Translations under genes and position numbers: made by a program
Assembly: GCA_018672315.1 (NCBI GenBank)
Contig: CP076053.1
Location: 2,343,827-2,407,826, forward strand
Source: Nocardioidaceae bacterium
GTDB taxonomy: Bacteria > Actinomycetota > Actinomycetes > Propionibacteriales > Nocardioidaceae
Length of the DNA: 64,000 nucleotides
Reading direction: 5' to 3'
Notes under the pieces: model-generated
Seen by the model: the letters and a program-made list of their open reading frames with translations, nothing else
Database searches by the model: none
What the model was told of the DNA's origin: nothing
Part shown: positions 9,562-17,816 of the stretch, in pieces
Layout: each line of letters starts with the position of its first letter
How positions within the stretch are numbered: the stretch's first letter is position 1

Positions 9562-9990
9562 ATGGGAAGCATGGACACCACCGGCCGCGAGTACGCCGTG
9601 ACCAAGGACGACGCCCAGTGGCGTGAGGAGCTGTCCCGCGAGGAGTACCAGGTGCTGCGTCAGGCCGGCACCGAGCGACCCTTCAGCTCCGAGTACGAGA
9701 CGCTGGAGACCCCCGGCGTGTACGCGTGCCGTGCCTGCGGCGCCGAGCTGTTCCGGTCCGACACCAAGTTCGACGCCCACTGCGGGTGGCCGGCGTTCTA
9801 CACGCCGCTGGCCGGTGACTCGGTGGAGTACATCGAGGACCGCTCCTTCGGTCAGGTGCGCACCGAGGTGCGCTGCGCGAACTGCGGCTCCCACCTGGGC
9901 CACGTCTTCAAGGGCGAGGGGTTCCCGACGCCCACCGACGAGCGCTACTGCATCAACGGCGTGGCGCTGCGGCTCAATCCCGACGCCTGA
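9562..9990 (+). CDS. msrB: Peptide-methionine (R)-S-oxide reductase
   Basis: MsrB reduces the R form of methionine sulfoxide in oxidised proteins. The 142-residue protein shows both zinc-binding CxxC pairs (YACRACGAELF and VRCANCGSHLGHVF), the substrate loop HCGWPAFY and the catalytic cysteine in RYCINGVAL. The start at 9562 follows CTGGAGG. It lies 61 bp after the LigD-type polymerase gene on the same strand. Confidence 0.95.
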   Translation: MGSMDTTGREYAVTKDDAQWREELSREEYQVLRQAGTERPFSSEYETLETPGVYACRACGAELFRSDTKFDAHCGWPAFYTPLAGDSVEYIEDRSFGQVRTEVRCANCGSHLGHVFKGEGFPTPTDERYCINGVALRLNPDA

Positions 9991-10450
9991 GGAACCTCCG
10001 AGCGCCTGACGTCCATCTCGACCCCTGCGGCTGCTGTCGTGGGGGTCGAGGCATGTCAGCGGGCGCGAAGCTGTCGGCGCTGTCGCGCAGACGTTCGCGT
10101 ACGCCGCTCGTCAACCCGGCCTCCACGTCGATCGCGTTGTACGCGTCCGTCGAGTCCAGCTCGTCGGACTCGCTCGCGAGACCGCGTCGGGACCTCTCGA
10201 CGTAGGTCTCGACGATGTCCGCGGCGTCGTCGAGGCCGAACCACCGGAGCCCGACCACGCCGGCGTCGCGGTCGGTGTCGTCGAGGTCGGGCATGGCGTC
10301 GGCGCCGCTGCGCTGGAAGCAGCCGTCGAGGTGGATGGCGTCGGCGAGCATGCGGTCGCCCTCGCGCAGCCCTTCGATCCCGTGGCCCGTCGCGTCGCTC
10401 ATCAGCAGTTCGCACGCGCGGTCCCAGATCACGTCGACATCGGCGTCCAT
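9974..10450 (-). CDS. Hypothetical acidic protein, odd 3' end
   Basis: I do not recognise this 158-residue protein with confidence. The middle (DGCFQRSGADAMPDLDDTDRD, then LRWFGLDDAADIVETYVE) faintly recalls the DUF4375/DMP19 pattern of a glycine-phenylalanine segment followed by an alpha-helix. The last 25 residues are Arg/Gln/Pro rich and lie over the terminator-like hairpin and the final 17 bp of msrB, which is unusual. In a neighbouring frame a stop at 10056-10058 falls just before the hairpin, so a late frameshift may have lengthened the protein. No strong ribosome site is visible. Confidence 0.5.
   Translation of the reverse strand: MDADVDVIWDRACELLMSDATGHGIEGLREGDRMLADAIHLDGCFQRSGADAMPDLDDTDRDAGVVGLRWFGLDDAADIVETYVERSRRGLASESDELDSTDAYNAIDVEAGLTSGVRERLRDSADSFAPADMPRPPRQQPQGSRWTSGARRFLRRRD
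10017..10050. terminator. Hairpin after msrB, terminator-like
   Basis: CTCGACCCC (10017-10025) pairs with GGGGTCGAG (10042-10050) around a 16-base loop, 26 bases past the msrB stop. No T tract follows on either strand. On the minus strand it lies inside the 3' end of the hypothetical gene at 9974-10450. Confidence 0.35.
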
Positions 10451-10473
10451 GGCGCGAGGTTACGCGCCGGCGC

Positions 10474-11073
10474 TCAGGACTCGGACGTCTCGAAGTCGGC
10501 GTTCTCCTTGCCGGAGAGCACCGACTCGTTCTGCGTCGAGGTGGGGTTGCGGCGCGCGTCGGCGCCGTGGTCGTCCACCTTGACGAGCAGCCAGTTGGAG
10601 TCGTCGCCGCCGAGCTTCGTGTGCGTCAGGGCGTACGCACCGGTCAGCTTCGAGCCGTGCAGCTCGACCTTGATGTGCCCGCCCCCCAACGCCTCGGCGG
10701 CGGACACCCGCTCGCCGTCGACCTCGGTGAGGTGCTCGTACGCCCCGGTGTCCCACACGACCACGGTGCCGGCCCCGTACCCCTCGCCGATGCGACCCTC
10801 GAAGTCCGCGTAGTCCATCGGGTGGTCCTCGGTGCGCGTGGCGAGCCGTTTGTCGCGGGGGTCTGTCGAGGGGCCCTTCGGCACGGCCCAGCTCACCAGC
10901 ACCCCGTCGATCTCGAGCCTCCAGTCGAAGTGCAGCGAGCTCGCGTCGTGCCGCTGGATGACGAAGATCGGCCCGTCGGCGCTCGGGGCGTCACCGGACG
11001 CGTCGGGTTCAGGGGTGCTCGCGAAGTCGCGCTTCTCCTCGTACTCGCTCAGGTCGGCGTCACCGGAGGCCAT
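10474..11073 (-). CDS. LigD-type 3'-phosphoesterase domain protein
   Basis: This 199-residue protein is the phosphoesterase module of LigD encoded alone. It removes 3'-phosphates and ribonucleosides so that ends can be ligated. The core FVIQRHDASSLHFDWRLEI contains the metal-binding His/His/Asp/Arg set, and the later EDHPMDYADFEG supplies the second His and Tyr. GYGAGTVVVWDTGAYE follows as usual. A 40-residue acidic N-terminal tail precedes the domain. The ATG at 11073 comes two bases after the stop of the MBL gene, so it is the last gene of that operon. It completes the split LigD set with the genes at 7528 and 8520. Confidence 0.92.
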   Translation of the reverse strand: MASGDADLSEYEEKRDFASTPEPDASGDAPSADGPIFVIQRHDASSLHFDWRLEIDGVLVSWAVPKGPSTDPRDKRLATRTEDHPMDYADFEGRIGEGYGAGTVVVWDTGAYEHLTEVDGERVSAAEALGGGHIKVELHGSKLTGAYALTHTKLGGDDSNWLLVKVDDHGADARRNPTSTQNESVLSGKENADFETSES

Positions 11074-11075
11074 GC

Positions 11076-11732
11076 TCAGACCTCCACCGTCTCGCCGACG
11101 CGCAGCCGCCGCGCCTCCCGGTCGGCGACCTCGCCCTCGTGCTCGAGCCAGCGGTCGACGACGCCGAGGCCGACGTCCTTCAGCAGCCCGTCGTGGACCC
11201 CGAGGATCCGTCGGGCGGGGATCGACTTGAGGTAGCGCGCCTGGTCGGGCACCGACATCCACGGCGCCTGCGCCGCGACCAGCACCACCTCGGCGTCGGT
11301 GGGGGTGAGCGCGTCGCCGAGGTGCACCACGCGCCCGTCGAGCATCATGCCGACGTTGTCGACCACCGGTGCGTCCGGATGGTTGAGGGCGTGCTCGTCG
11401 CCCACCCCGGTCACCGCGAAGCCCGCCACCTCGGTGGAGTCGCCGCCGTGCAGCACCTGCACGCGCTCGGCGAGCCCGGCGGTGGCGCCGTCCAGGAGAC
11501 TGTCGGCCGCGCCTCGGCAGGTCACCACGACGAGCCCGGAGTCCCGGCTCATGGCGGCGCGGAGACGCTCGACATCGAGGTGGTCGGGGTGCTCGTGGGT
11601 GACGAGGACGGCCGAGACCCCCTCCAGGGCGTCGGCCTCGGGCGTGAAGGCCTCCACACCCGGGTCCACGACGATCACCTGACCGCCCTTCTCGAGGCGT
11701 ACGCAGGCGTGGCCGAGCTTGGTGAGCTGCAT
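11076..11732 (-). CDS. MBL-fold metal-dependent hydrolase (UlaG-like)
   Basis: The 218-residue protein has the metallo-beta-lactamase metal site THEHPDHLD (HxHxDH), an N-terminal LTKLGHACVRLE strand, a second histidine in GVGDEHA and an acidic VVHLGDA motif. This short form belongs to the L-ascorbate-6-phosphate lactonase-like/general MBL hydrolases, and no specific substrate can be given. It follows arsC by 24 bp and precedes the 3'-phosphoesterase gene by two bases, so it may sit in one long arsenic-to-repair transcript. Confidence 0.85.
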   Translation of the reverse strand: MQLTKLGHACVRLEKGGQVIVVDPGVEAFTPEADALEGVSAVLVTHEHPDHLDVERLRAAMSRDSGLVVVTCRGAADSLLDGATAGLAERVQVLHGGDSTEVAGFAVTGVGDEHALNHPDAPVVDNVGMMLDGRVVHLGDALTPTDAEVVLVAAQAPWMSVPDQARYLKSIPARRILGVHDGLLKDVGLGVVDRWLEHEGEVADREARRLRVGETVEV

Positions 11733-11756
11733 GGGCCCACCGTGCCCCGCGCCCGA

Positions 11757-12203
11757 TCAGTCGATGCCGAGCTCGTGCGCGAGCCGCCGGACCCGGGCCG
11801 CGATGTCGTCGCGCACCAGGCGCATGCGCTCGATCCCCTCGATGCCACGCACCGACGGCTCGTCGGTCTCCCACGTCTCCACACGCGTCCCGGCGCCGTC
11901 GACCTGTGCCTCGCGCCCGAGCACGACGACGCGGTCGGCGCCCGCCACGAGCTCAGGGGTGAGCCGTCGCGGCACGTGTCCCGCGATGTCGACGCCGACC
12001 TCGGCGAGCACCTGCACCGACAGGGCGTTGGGCGCCGTGCCGGGGTCGGTGCCGGCCGAGGCCACGTCGACGCGGTTGCCGGCGGCCTCGACGAGGTCGC
12101 GCATCAGCCCCTCCGCCATCGGGCTCTTGCCGCCGTTGCGGGCGCAGACGAAGAGCACGGAGGGCGTACGGGCCTCGGCGTCAGGAGGACCCGCGGCGGT
12201 CAC
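11757..12203 (-). CDS. arsC: Arsenate reductase/arsenate-mycothiol transferase, LMW phosphatase fold
   Basis: The 148-residue protein has the P-loop VLFVCARNGGKSPMAEGL, the actinobacterial ArsC form in which arsenate is joined to mycothiol and then reduced through mycoredoxin. A second motif, ADRVVVLG, replaces the usual general acid DP segment. A GTG at 12203 overlaps the acr3 stop (GTGA), which shows coupling to the arsenite exporter. The arsenite produced would be expelled by Acr3. Confidence 0.88.
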   Translation of the reverse strand: MTAAGPPDAEARTPSVLFVCARNGGKSPMAEGLMRDLVEAAGNRVDVASAGTDPGTAPNALSVQVLAEVGVDIAGHVPRRLTPELVAGADRVVVLGREAQVDGAGTRVETWETDEPSVRGIEGIERMRLVRDDIAARVRRLAHELGID

Positions 12204-13306
12204 GAGGAGACCTCCGCACGGTCGTGCTCGCGGTAGAAGCGGCGCGCCCAGAGGCTCACGTACACCAGGCCGACCAGCACCGGCACCTCGATCAGCGGTC
12301 CGACGACGCCGGCGAGCGCCTGCCCGGAGGTGACACCGAAGACCCCGATCGCCACCGCGATGGCGAGCTCGAAGTTGTTGCCGGCCGCGGTGAAGGACAC
12401 CGCGGTCGCCCGCTGGTAGTCGAAGTCGAGCGCCCGGGTGAGCAGCATCGAGCCGCCCCACATGAGCACGAAGTAGGCCAGCAGCGGCAGGGCGATGCGG
12501 GCGACGTCGAGCGGCGCCCCGGTGATCGTGTCGCCCTGCAGGGCGAAGAGCACGACGATGGTGAACAGGAGGCCGTACAACGCGGCGGGCCCGATGCGCG
12601 GCAGGAACCGGGACTCGTACCACTCGCGCCCCCGGGTGCGCTCGCCCAGCACCCGGCTGAGGTAGCCGGCGGCCAGGGGGATGCCGAGGAAGACCAGCAC
12701 GGATCCGGCGATGCTCCAGATCGAGACGTCGAGGGCCGCCTGCTCCAGTCCCAGCCATCCCGGCAGCACCTGCAGGTAGAACCAGCCGAGCACCGCGAAC
12801 GCGAAGATCTGGAACACCGCGTTGATGGCGACCAGGATCGCCGCGGCCTCGCCGTCGCCGCAGGCCAGGTCGTTCCAGATCAGCACCATCGCGATGCAGC
12901 GGGCGAGACCGACGATGATCAGACCGGTGCGGTACTCCGGCAGGTCGGGCAGCAGGAGCCACGCGAGCACGAACATCAGGGCGGGTCCGAGCACCCAGTT
13001 CAGGACGATCGAGGTCACGAGCATCCGGGTGTCACGGGTGACGTGCTCGAGCTCGTCGTAGCGGACCTTCGCCAGCACCGGGTACATCATCACGAGCAGG
13101 CCGATGGCGATGAGCAGCGAGACCGAGCCGATCTCGACCGTGGCCAACGCCTCGTCGAGTCCGGGGACGCCGCGACCCAGCAGCAGACCGACGACCATCG
13201 CGACGCCGATCCACAGGGGCAGGAACCTGTCCAGGGTGGAGAGCCGGCGCACCACGTCGCCGTCCGCCGTGCCGGGCCGCGGTGTCTCGTGCACGACGTC
13301 GCTCAT
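12200..13306 (-). CDS. acr3: ACR3-family arsenite efflux permease
   Basis: This 368-residue inner-membrane protein has ten hydrophobic segments and the hallmark Acr3 helix GLARCIAMVLIWNDLACGD with the essential cysteine. It also has the FTAAGNNFELAIAVAIGVFG motif. It exports arsenite driven by the proton motive force. It starts at the ATG at 13306 inside the arsR stop (ATGA) and ends inside the arsC start, so arsR-acr3-arsC is a tightly coupled operon. Confidence 0.95.
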   Translation of the reverse strand: MSDVVHETPRPGTADGDVVRRLSTLDRFLPLWIGVAMVVGLLLGRGVPGLDEALATVEIGSVSLLIAIGLLVMMYPVLAKVRYDELEHVTRDTRMLVTSIVLNWVLGPALMFVLAWLLLPDLPEYRTGLIIVGLARCIAMVLIWNDLACGDGEAAAILVAINAVFQIFAFAVLGWFYLQVLPGWLGLEQAALDVSIWSIAGSVLVFLGIPLAAGYLSRVLGERTRGREWYESRFLPRIGPAALYGLLFTIVVLFALQGDTITGAPLDVARIALPLLAYFVLMWGGSMLLTRALDFDYQRATAVSFTAAGNNFELAIAVAIGVFGVTSGQALAGVVGPLIEVPVLVGLVYVSLWARRFYREHDRAEVSS

Positions 13307-13680
13307 GCCGGCACCGCCGCACTGCCGAAGAGCGAGCCTAGGGCCGACATCGCCGCGGGGCGTGCGATGTAGAAGACCCACGTGCCGCGCTTCTCCCGGT
13401 CGAGGAGCCCGGCGTCGTGCAGCACCTTGAGGTGGTGGCTGATCGTGGGCTGGGAGAGGTCGAAGAACGGCAGGAGGTCGCAGACGCACGCCTCGGCGCC
13501 CTCGTGGGACAGGACGAGGGACAGCAGCCGGAGGCGGGCCGGGTCCGCGATGGCCTTCAGCATCCCCGCCACCTGCACGGCTGCGGACGGGCTGATCGGT
13601 TCGACGGCGAGGGGGGTGCAGCAGGTCAGGGGATCAGCCAGGGACGACAGGTCGTCGGGCGGGACGCAGGAGTTCGACAC
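13303..13680 (-). CDS. arsR: ArsR/SmtB-family arsenical repressor
   Basis: The 125-residue protein has a winged helix (LSQPTISHHLKVLHDAGLL) and the alpha-3 metalloid site EACVCDLLPFF with a Cys-Val-Cys. A second cysteine pair (LTCCTPL) lies near the N-terminus, as in actinobacterial ArsR. Arsenite binding to these thiols should release DNA. The GTG at 13680 has no upstream ribosome site and is close to a possible promoter, so the message may be leaderless. It leads the arsR-acr3-arsC operon. Confidence 0.92.
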   Translation of the reverse strand: MSNSCVPPDDLSSLADPLTCCTPLAVEPISPSAAVQVAGMLKAIADPARLRLLSLVLSHEGAEACVCDLLPFFDLSQPTISHHLKVLHDAGLLDREKRGTWVFYIARPAAMSALGSLFGSAAVPA

Positions 13681-13703
13681 CTGTCTATGTTGATGTCTGT
13701 CGA
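13674..13703. promoter_or_regulatory. Candidate ArsR operator/promoter
   Basis: TCGACA (13674-13679) and TGTCGA (13698-13703) are inverted around the arsR start, with a direct repeat TGTTGAT/TGTCGAT between them (13689-13704). On the minus strand TTGACC upstream could serve as a -35. Autoregulation is normal for ArsR, but the exact bases are inferred. Confidence 0.4.
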
Positions 13704-13787
13704 TACGACGGGTCAAGTCGCGCCGAGGTCCGACGTCCGACGTCCGACGGGCGGCCGCGGTCACGGGGCGTACGCCAGACTGCTGGC

Positions 13788-15875
13788 GTGCAGACCGAGA
13801 CACCCGACCTGCTGTGGCAGCCCACGCCGGCGACCTTCGACGGCTCCGGGCTCGCTGCCTACCTCGACTTCCTGCGTGCCTGGGAGCCCGACGGGTTCAC
13901 CGCTCCCGGCCCCGAGGTGACCGATCCGGCGCCGGGGGAGGCCCTGCCCTCCTACGCGTCGCTGTGGCGGTGGTCCACCGCGGACCTGCCGGCGTTCTGG
14001 GCGAGCCTGTGGGACTTCCTCGGGCACGCCGAGGGCTCGGGGCACCGTCCCTCGGCCCCCGAGGAGGTGCTCCCCGACGCCTCCATGCCGGGCGCGCGGT
14101 GGTTCCCCGGGGCGCCGGTGAACTTCGCCGAGCGGTGCCTGGCCGGCGGGGAGCCCGACGACCTCGCCGTGGTCTGCCGCGACGAGACCGGGGCCCGCAC
14201 CGAGACGACGTACGCCGCGCTGTCGCGGCAGGTCGCGGGTCTCGCCGCGACCTTCCGCGACCTCGGCGTCGGACCGGGTGACGCCGTCGCGGGATACCTG
14301 CCCAACCGGCTGGAGACGCTCGTCGCGATGCTCGCCTCGGCGTCGGTGGGCGCGGTGTGGACGTGCGCGGCGCCGGAGTTCGGCACCCCGAGCGTGCTGA
14401 GCCGCTTCGAGCAGCTCGGTCCGCGCGTGCTGGTCGCGGTCGACGGCTACCGCTACGGCGGTGCCGACCACGACCGGCGTACGGAGGTCGCGGCGCTCGC
14501 CGAGTCGCTGCCGACGCTGACCGACGTGGTCGAGGTGCCGCTGCTGGGGCTCGGGCTCGGCAACGACCTCCCTGCCGCGACCCTGGCGTGGGACGAGGCC
14601 GTCCGCGGGCCCGACCAGCACCCCGCTGCGAAGCCCGCCCACGTCGCCACCGAGTTCTCCGACCCTCTCTGGGTGCTGTGGTCCTCGGGCACGACCGGAC
14701 GGCCCAAGGGGATCGTGCAGTCCCACGGCGGCATCACCTTGGAGCTCGGCAAGGCCTTGTCCCTCGGCTGCGACGTGCGACGCGGCGACCGCTACTTCGT
14801 CGCGACCTCCGCGGGCTGGATGATGTGGAACTTCGCCGTCGCGGGACTTCTGGTCGGCGCCGAGGTCGTCCTCTACGACGGCTCGCCGACCCACCCCGAC
14901 GCCGACGGTGTGTGGCGCGTCGCCGCCGAGGAGGGCGCTGCGGTGGTCGGGGTCGGCGCGGCGTACCTCACCGCGGGGATGCAGCGGGGCCGCGAGCCCT
15001 CGGCGTACGACCTCGGCGCGCTGCGCTCGCTGCTGCAGACCGGCTCGACGCTGCCCGAGGAGGCGTGGCGGTGGATCGGCCGCGAGCTGCCCGGGGTGCA
15101 GCTGCAGTCGATCAGCGGCGGCACCGACGTCTGCTCCGTGCTCGCCGGCACCTCGCCGCTGCTGCCCAGCGTCGTCGGTCGGATCTCGGCGCCGTGGCTC
15201 GGGGTGGACCTGGAGGCCTGGGACGTCGACGGGCGCCCCGTCACCGGCGAGGAGGGTGAGCTCGTCGTGCGCTCCCCGATGCCCTCGATGCCGCTGGGCC
15301 TGCTCGGCGACGACGACGGGTCGCGGTACCGCGCGGCGTACTTCGACGTCTTCCCCGGCACGTGGCGCCACGGCGACTGGGTCGTCGTGCACGACGACCT
15401 GACGCTGGCGGTGGCCGGCCGGTCGGACGCGACGCTCAACCGCGGTGGCGTACGCATCGGCTCCGCCGAGCTCTACGACGTGCTCGATGACCTCGAGGGC
15501 CTCGCCGACAGCCTGGTGGTCGGTGTCGACCTGGCGGACGGGGAGTACTGGATGCCGCTGTTCGTCGTGCCCGACGGCGACCAGGTCGTCGACCACGACT
15601 TCGCCGACCGTCTCAGGACGACGCTGCGCACCCGCCTCTCACCCCGGCACGTGCCCGACGAGGTCATCGAGGTGCCGCGGGTGCCGCGCACCCTGACGGG
15701 CAAGCGGCTCGAGGTGCCGGTGACCCGCATCCTCGCCGACCCCGAGGGGTCCGCCCGCATCGCGGGCGACCAGGCGGGCAGGGGCGCGGTCGACCATCCC
15801 GAGATGCTCGACTGGTTCGCCGCGTACGCCGTGCACCGCCGCGACACACGTGCGGCCCCACCCGCGTCGGGGTAG
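13788..15875 (+). CDS. Acetoacetate--CoA ligase (acetoacetyl-CoA synthetase)
   Basis: The 695-residue enzyme activates acetoacetate with ATP and CoA, feeding ketone bodies into acetyl-CoA. It has the long N-terminal region of this family (LPSYASLWRWSTADLPAFWASLWDFLG; ARWFPGAPVNFAERCL), then the AMP-binding P-loop WSSGTTGRPKGIVQSHGG, ISGGTDVCS, and the adenylate lysine near the end in TGKRLEVPV. These features and the length separate it from acetyl-CoA synthetase. The GTG at 13788 is preceded by CAGACT six bases upstream, suggesting a leaderless message. It stands alone between arsR and the DUF2252 gene. Confidence 0.9.
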   Translation: MQTETPDLLWQPTPATFDGSGLAAYLDFLRAWEPDGFTAPGPEVTDPAPGEALPSYASLWRWSTADLPAFWASLWDFLGHAEGSGHRPSAPEEVLPDASMPGARWFPGAPVNFAERCLAGGEPDDLAVVCRDETGARTETTYAALSRQVAGLAATFRDLGVGPGDAVAGYLPNRLETLVAMLASASVGAVWTCAAPEFGTPSVLSRFEQLGPRVLVAVDGYRYGGADHDRRTEVAALAESLPTLTDVVEVPLLGLGLGNDLPAATLAWDEAVRGPDQHPAAKPAHVATEFSDPLWVLWSSGTTGRPKGIVQSHGGITLELGKALSLGCDVRRGDRYFVATSAGWMMWNFAVAGLLVGAEVVLYDGSPTHPDADGVWRVAAEEGAAVVGVGAAYLTAGMQRGREPSAYDLGALRSLLQTGSTLPEEAWRWIGRELPGVQLQSISGGTDVCSVLAGTSPLLPSVVGRISAPWLGVDLEAWDVDGRPVTGEEGELVVRSPMPSMPLGLLGDDDGSRYRAAYFDVFPGTWRHGDWVVVHDDLTLAVAGRSDATLNRGGVRIGSAELYDVLDDLEGLADSLVVGVDLADGEYWMPLFVVPDGDQVVDHDFADRLRTTLRTRLSPRHVPDEVIEVPRVPRTLTGKRLEVPVTRILADPEGSARIAGDQAGRGAVDHPEMLDWFAAYAVHRRDTRAAPPASG

Positions 15876-15885
15876 GGGTGCCGAC

Positions 15886-17397
15886 ATGGCATCCGACGAC
15901 CTGAGCGGCAAGACACGCGCTGACCTGCTGGAGCTCGCTCGCGACCGGGGGGTCTCCGGGCGGTCGTCGATGAGCAAGAAGGAGCTGCAGCACGCCCTGG
16001 CCCGCGCGATGCGTGAGCCCGGCGAGCCGGGGGAGGCCCCGGCGGCGGACCGGCTCCAGGCGTTCCGCGACCTCGCCGCACGCCGCGCGCGCGGGGAGAT
16101 GGTGTTCCTGCCGAGCAACCTCACGGGTCACGAGCGGCGCATGCACGTACGCCAGACGCTGCGCGAGGACCACCAGAAGCGCATCTCGACCCGCGCCGAG
16201 GACACCGCGGCCAAGTTCACCAAGCTGCACGACAACCTGTTCTCCTTCTTCCGCGGCACCTGCCTGCTCTTCTACCGCGACATGGCCGGCGAGGACGCCT
16301 GGATGCCGACCGTGCTGACCCTGGGCGACGTGCACCCGGAGAACTTCGGGGTGATGCCGAGCGCCGACAACGTGCCGATCTTCGGCGTCAACGACTTCGA
16401 CGAGGCGTTCTACGCGCCCTTCACCTGGGACCTCAAGCGTGGGGCGGCGGGCTTCGTGATCGGCGCCGAGGTCGAGGGCGAGCTGGGTCGCAAGCACCAG
16501 CGCAGGATCGCTGCGGCGTTCGTGAGCGGCTACGTCGAGGCGATGCAGGAGTACGCCGACGACGCCATCGAGCAGCAGGGCCAGCTGCGGCAGGACAACG
16601 CCCCGAAGGTCATCCGCAAGCTCATCGAGAGCGCCGTCGAGGAGCCGCAGGCCGACTGGCTGGCGCGCAAGTACCACGACGAGCACCGCCGCGGCTTCCG
16701 CGCCGACGACGAGCACGTGCCGGTGTCCGGTCGTCGGGAGGAGTTCCAGGAGGCACTCGACCGCTTCGTGGAGGAGAACGACATCGAGGTGCCGGAGCGT
16801 ACGCGTGGCATGAAGGTCAAGGACGTCTGCCAGCGGCTCGGGCAGGGCACGGCCTCCCTCGGTCTCCCTCGCTACTACCTGATGATCGAGGGGCCGAACG
16901 GCGACGGCACCGACGACGTGATCCTGGAGTTCAAGCAGGCCCGACGCTCGGCTCTCGCCGGGTTGGCACCGCCGAGCGAGTTCGTCATGGACGGCAGCGC
17001 CCAGCGCATCTCCCACGCCCAGGGCGTCCACCTCGTGCGCGGTGACCGCTTCTACGGCGCGGTGGAGATGGACGGGCTGAGCTTCATGGTGCGTGAGCGG
17101 GCACCGTTCCGGGACGACATCGACCTCGACGAGCTCAGCAAGAAGACCTGGCGCAAGTACGCCGCGATCTGCGGCCGCTCACTGGCCCAGTCCCACGCGC
17201 TGAGCGACGAGGCGGGACTGCTCGACCACGACATCGAGCCCGACATCCTGGCCGCGATGGGACCGCGGGACCTCTTCGTGCACGACATCGTGGAGTGGGC
17301 GATGGAGAGCGCCGACCGTCACCGCGAGGACCACCGGCACTTCCGGCGCGACCACGAACTCGGTGCGTTCGCGGCGGTGGACCGCGTCTTCAAGTAG
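15886..17397 (+). CDS. DUF2252 protein with N-terminal Rho-N/SAP-like helix pair
   Basis: This 503-residue protein is a DUF2252 member. Around residues 145-190 it shows LTLGDVHPENFGV and VNDFDEA, which resemble the catalytic HxDxxxxN loop and DFD metal motif of aminoglycoside-kinase folds, so a phosphotransferase role is plausible but unproven. Residues 1-42 (LSGKTRADLLELARDRGVSG, then SMSKKELQHAL) look like a small Rho-N/SAP nucleic-acid-binding domain fused in front. The ATG at 15886 follows TAGGGG by seven bases with no clear ribosome site. No partner gene suggests its job. Confidence 0.8.
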   Translation: MASDDLSGKTRADLLELARDRGVSGRSSMSKKELQHALARAMREPGEPGEAPAADRLQAFRDLAARRARGEMVFLPSNLTGHERRMHVRQTLREDHQKRISTRAEDTAAKFTKLHDNLFSFFRGTCLLFYRDMAGEDAWMPTVLTLGDVHPENFGVMPSADNVPIFGVNDFDEAFYAPFTWDLKRGAAGFVIGAEVEGELGRKHQRRIAAAFVSGYVEAMQEYADDAIEQQGQLRQDNAPKVIRKLIESAVEEPQADWLARKYHDEHRRGFRADDEHVPVSGRREEFQEALDRFVEENDIEVPERTRGMKVKDVCQRLGQGTASLGLPRYYLMIEGPNGDGTDDVILEFKQARRSALAGLAPPSEFVMDGSAQRISHAQGVHLVRGDRFYGAVEMDGLSFMVRERAPFRDDIDLDELSKKTWRKYAAICGRSLAQSHALSDEAGLLDHDIEPDILAAMGPRDLFVHDIVEWAMESADRHREDHRHFRRDHELGAFAAVDRVFK

Positions 17398-17400
17398 CGG

Positions 17401-17646
17401 TCAGCGGTCCACGGCGACCGGCGCCGGACCCTGCTGCTGCGAGGGCGCAGCGGGGAACGGCCCGTTCCAGGACAGCACCAGGAGACCGGCCAGCAGGCTG
17501 CCCGTGATCGCGAGACCCGCCTGGGCTCCCCGGCCGATGCCCGTCGTGCGTTGCTCGGCGCGCAGGTGGGAGGGCCAGACGGCCTGGTCCTGCGACTGCT
17601 GCTGTCGTGGTCGGTCCATCGGTCGGCGTGCCCCCTCGGCGGTCAT
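17401..17646 (-). CDS. Small single-pass membrane protein
   Basis: The 81-residue product has a polar N-terminal half and one hydrophobic helix (AGLAITGSLLAGLLVLSWNGPFPAA), ending in a short Gln/Pro-rich tail. I do not recognise the family. An internal ATG at 17619 with GAGGGGG upstream is a competing start that would give 72 residues. It converges on the DUF2252 gene with three bases between the stops, and may be real given the preserved membrane helix. Confidence 0.5.
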   Translation of the reverse strand: MTAEGARRPMDRPRQQQSQDQAVWPSHLRAEQRTTGIGRGAQAGLAITGSLLAGLLVLSWNGPFPAAPSQQQGPAPVAVDR

Positions 17647-17756
17647 CCGTCGACCACCGTACGTCTGCTCCAGGGGTCACTGCCCGACGACGCGGCCCGG
17701 CACGCGTACCGATGCCGTGATGTGACGCACCGACGCCCCCGGGCGGCCCGAAGACG

Positions 17757-17796
17757 CAGCAGAGCCCCCGTACGCGTACGTACGGGGGCCCTGCTG
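17757..17796 (-). terminator. Strong hairpin terminator after the beta-helix gene
   Basis: GCCCCCGTACG (17764-17774) pairs perfectly with CGTACGGGGGC (17779-17789) around CGTA. Flanking AGCAG/CTGCT extends the stem to 16 pairs with a mismatch. It lies 21 bases past the stop of the minus-strand beta-helix gene. There is no long T tract on either side. Confidence 0.7.
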
Positions 17797-17816
17797 GTCT
17801 GGTCGATCAGACCGGG

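Noticed and set aside
13788-15875. Acetyl-CoA synthetase
   Set aside because: The N-terminal region and C-terminal motif follow acetoacetyl-CoA synthetase, and the length is greater.
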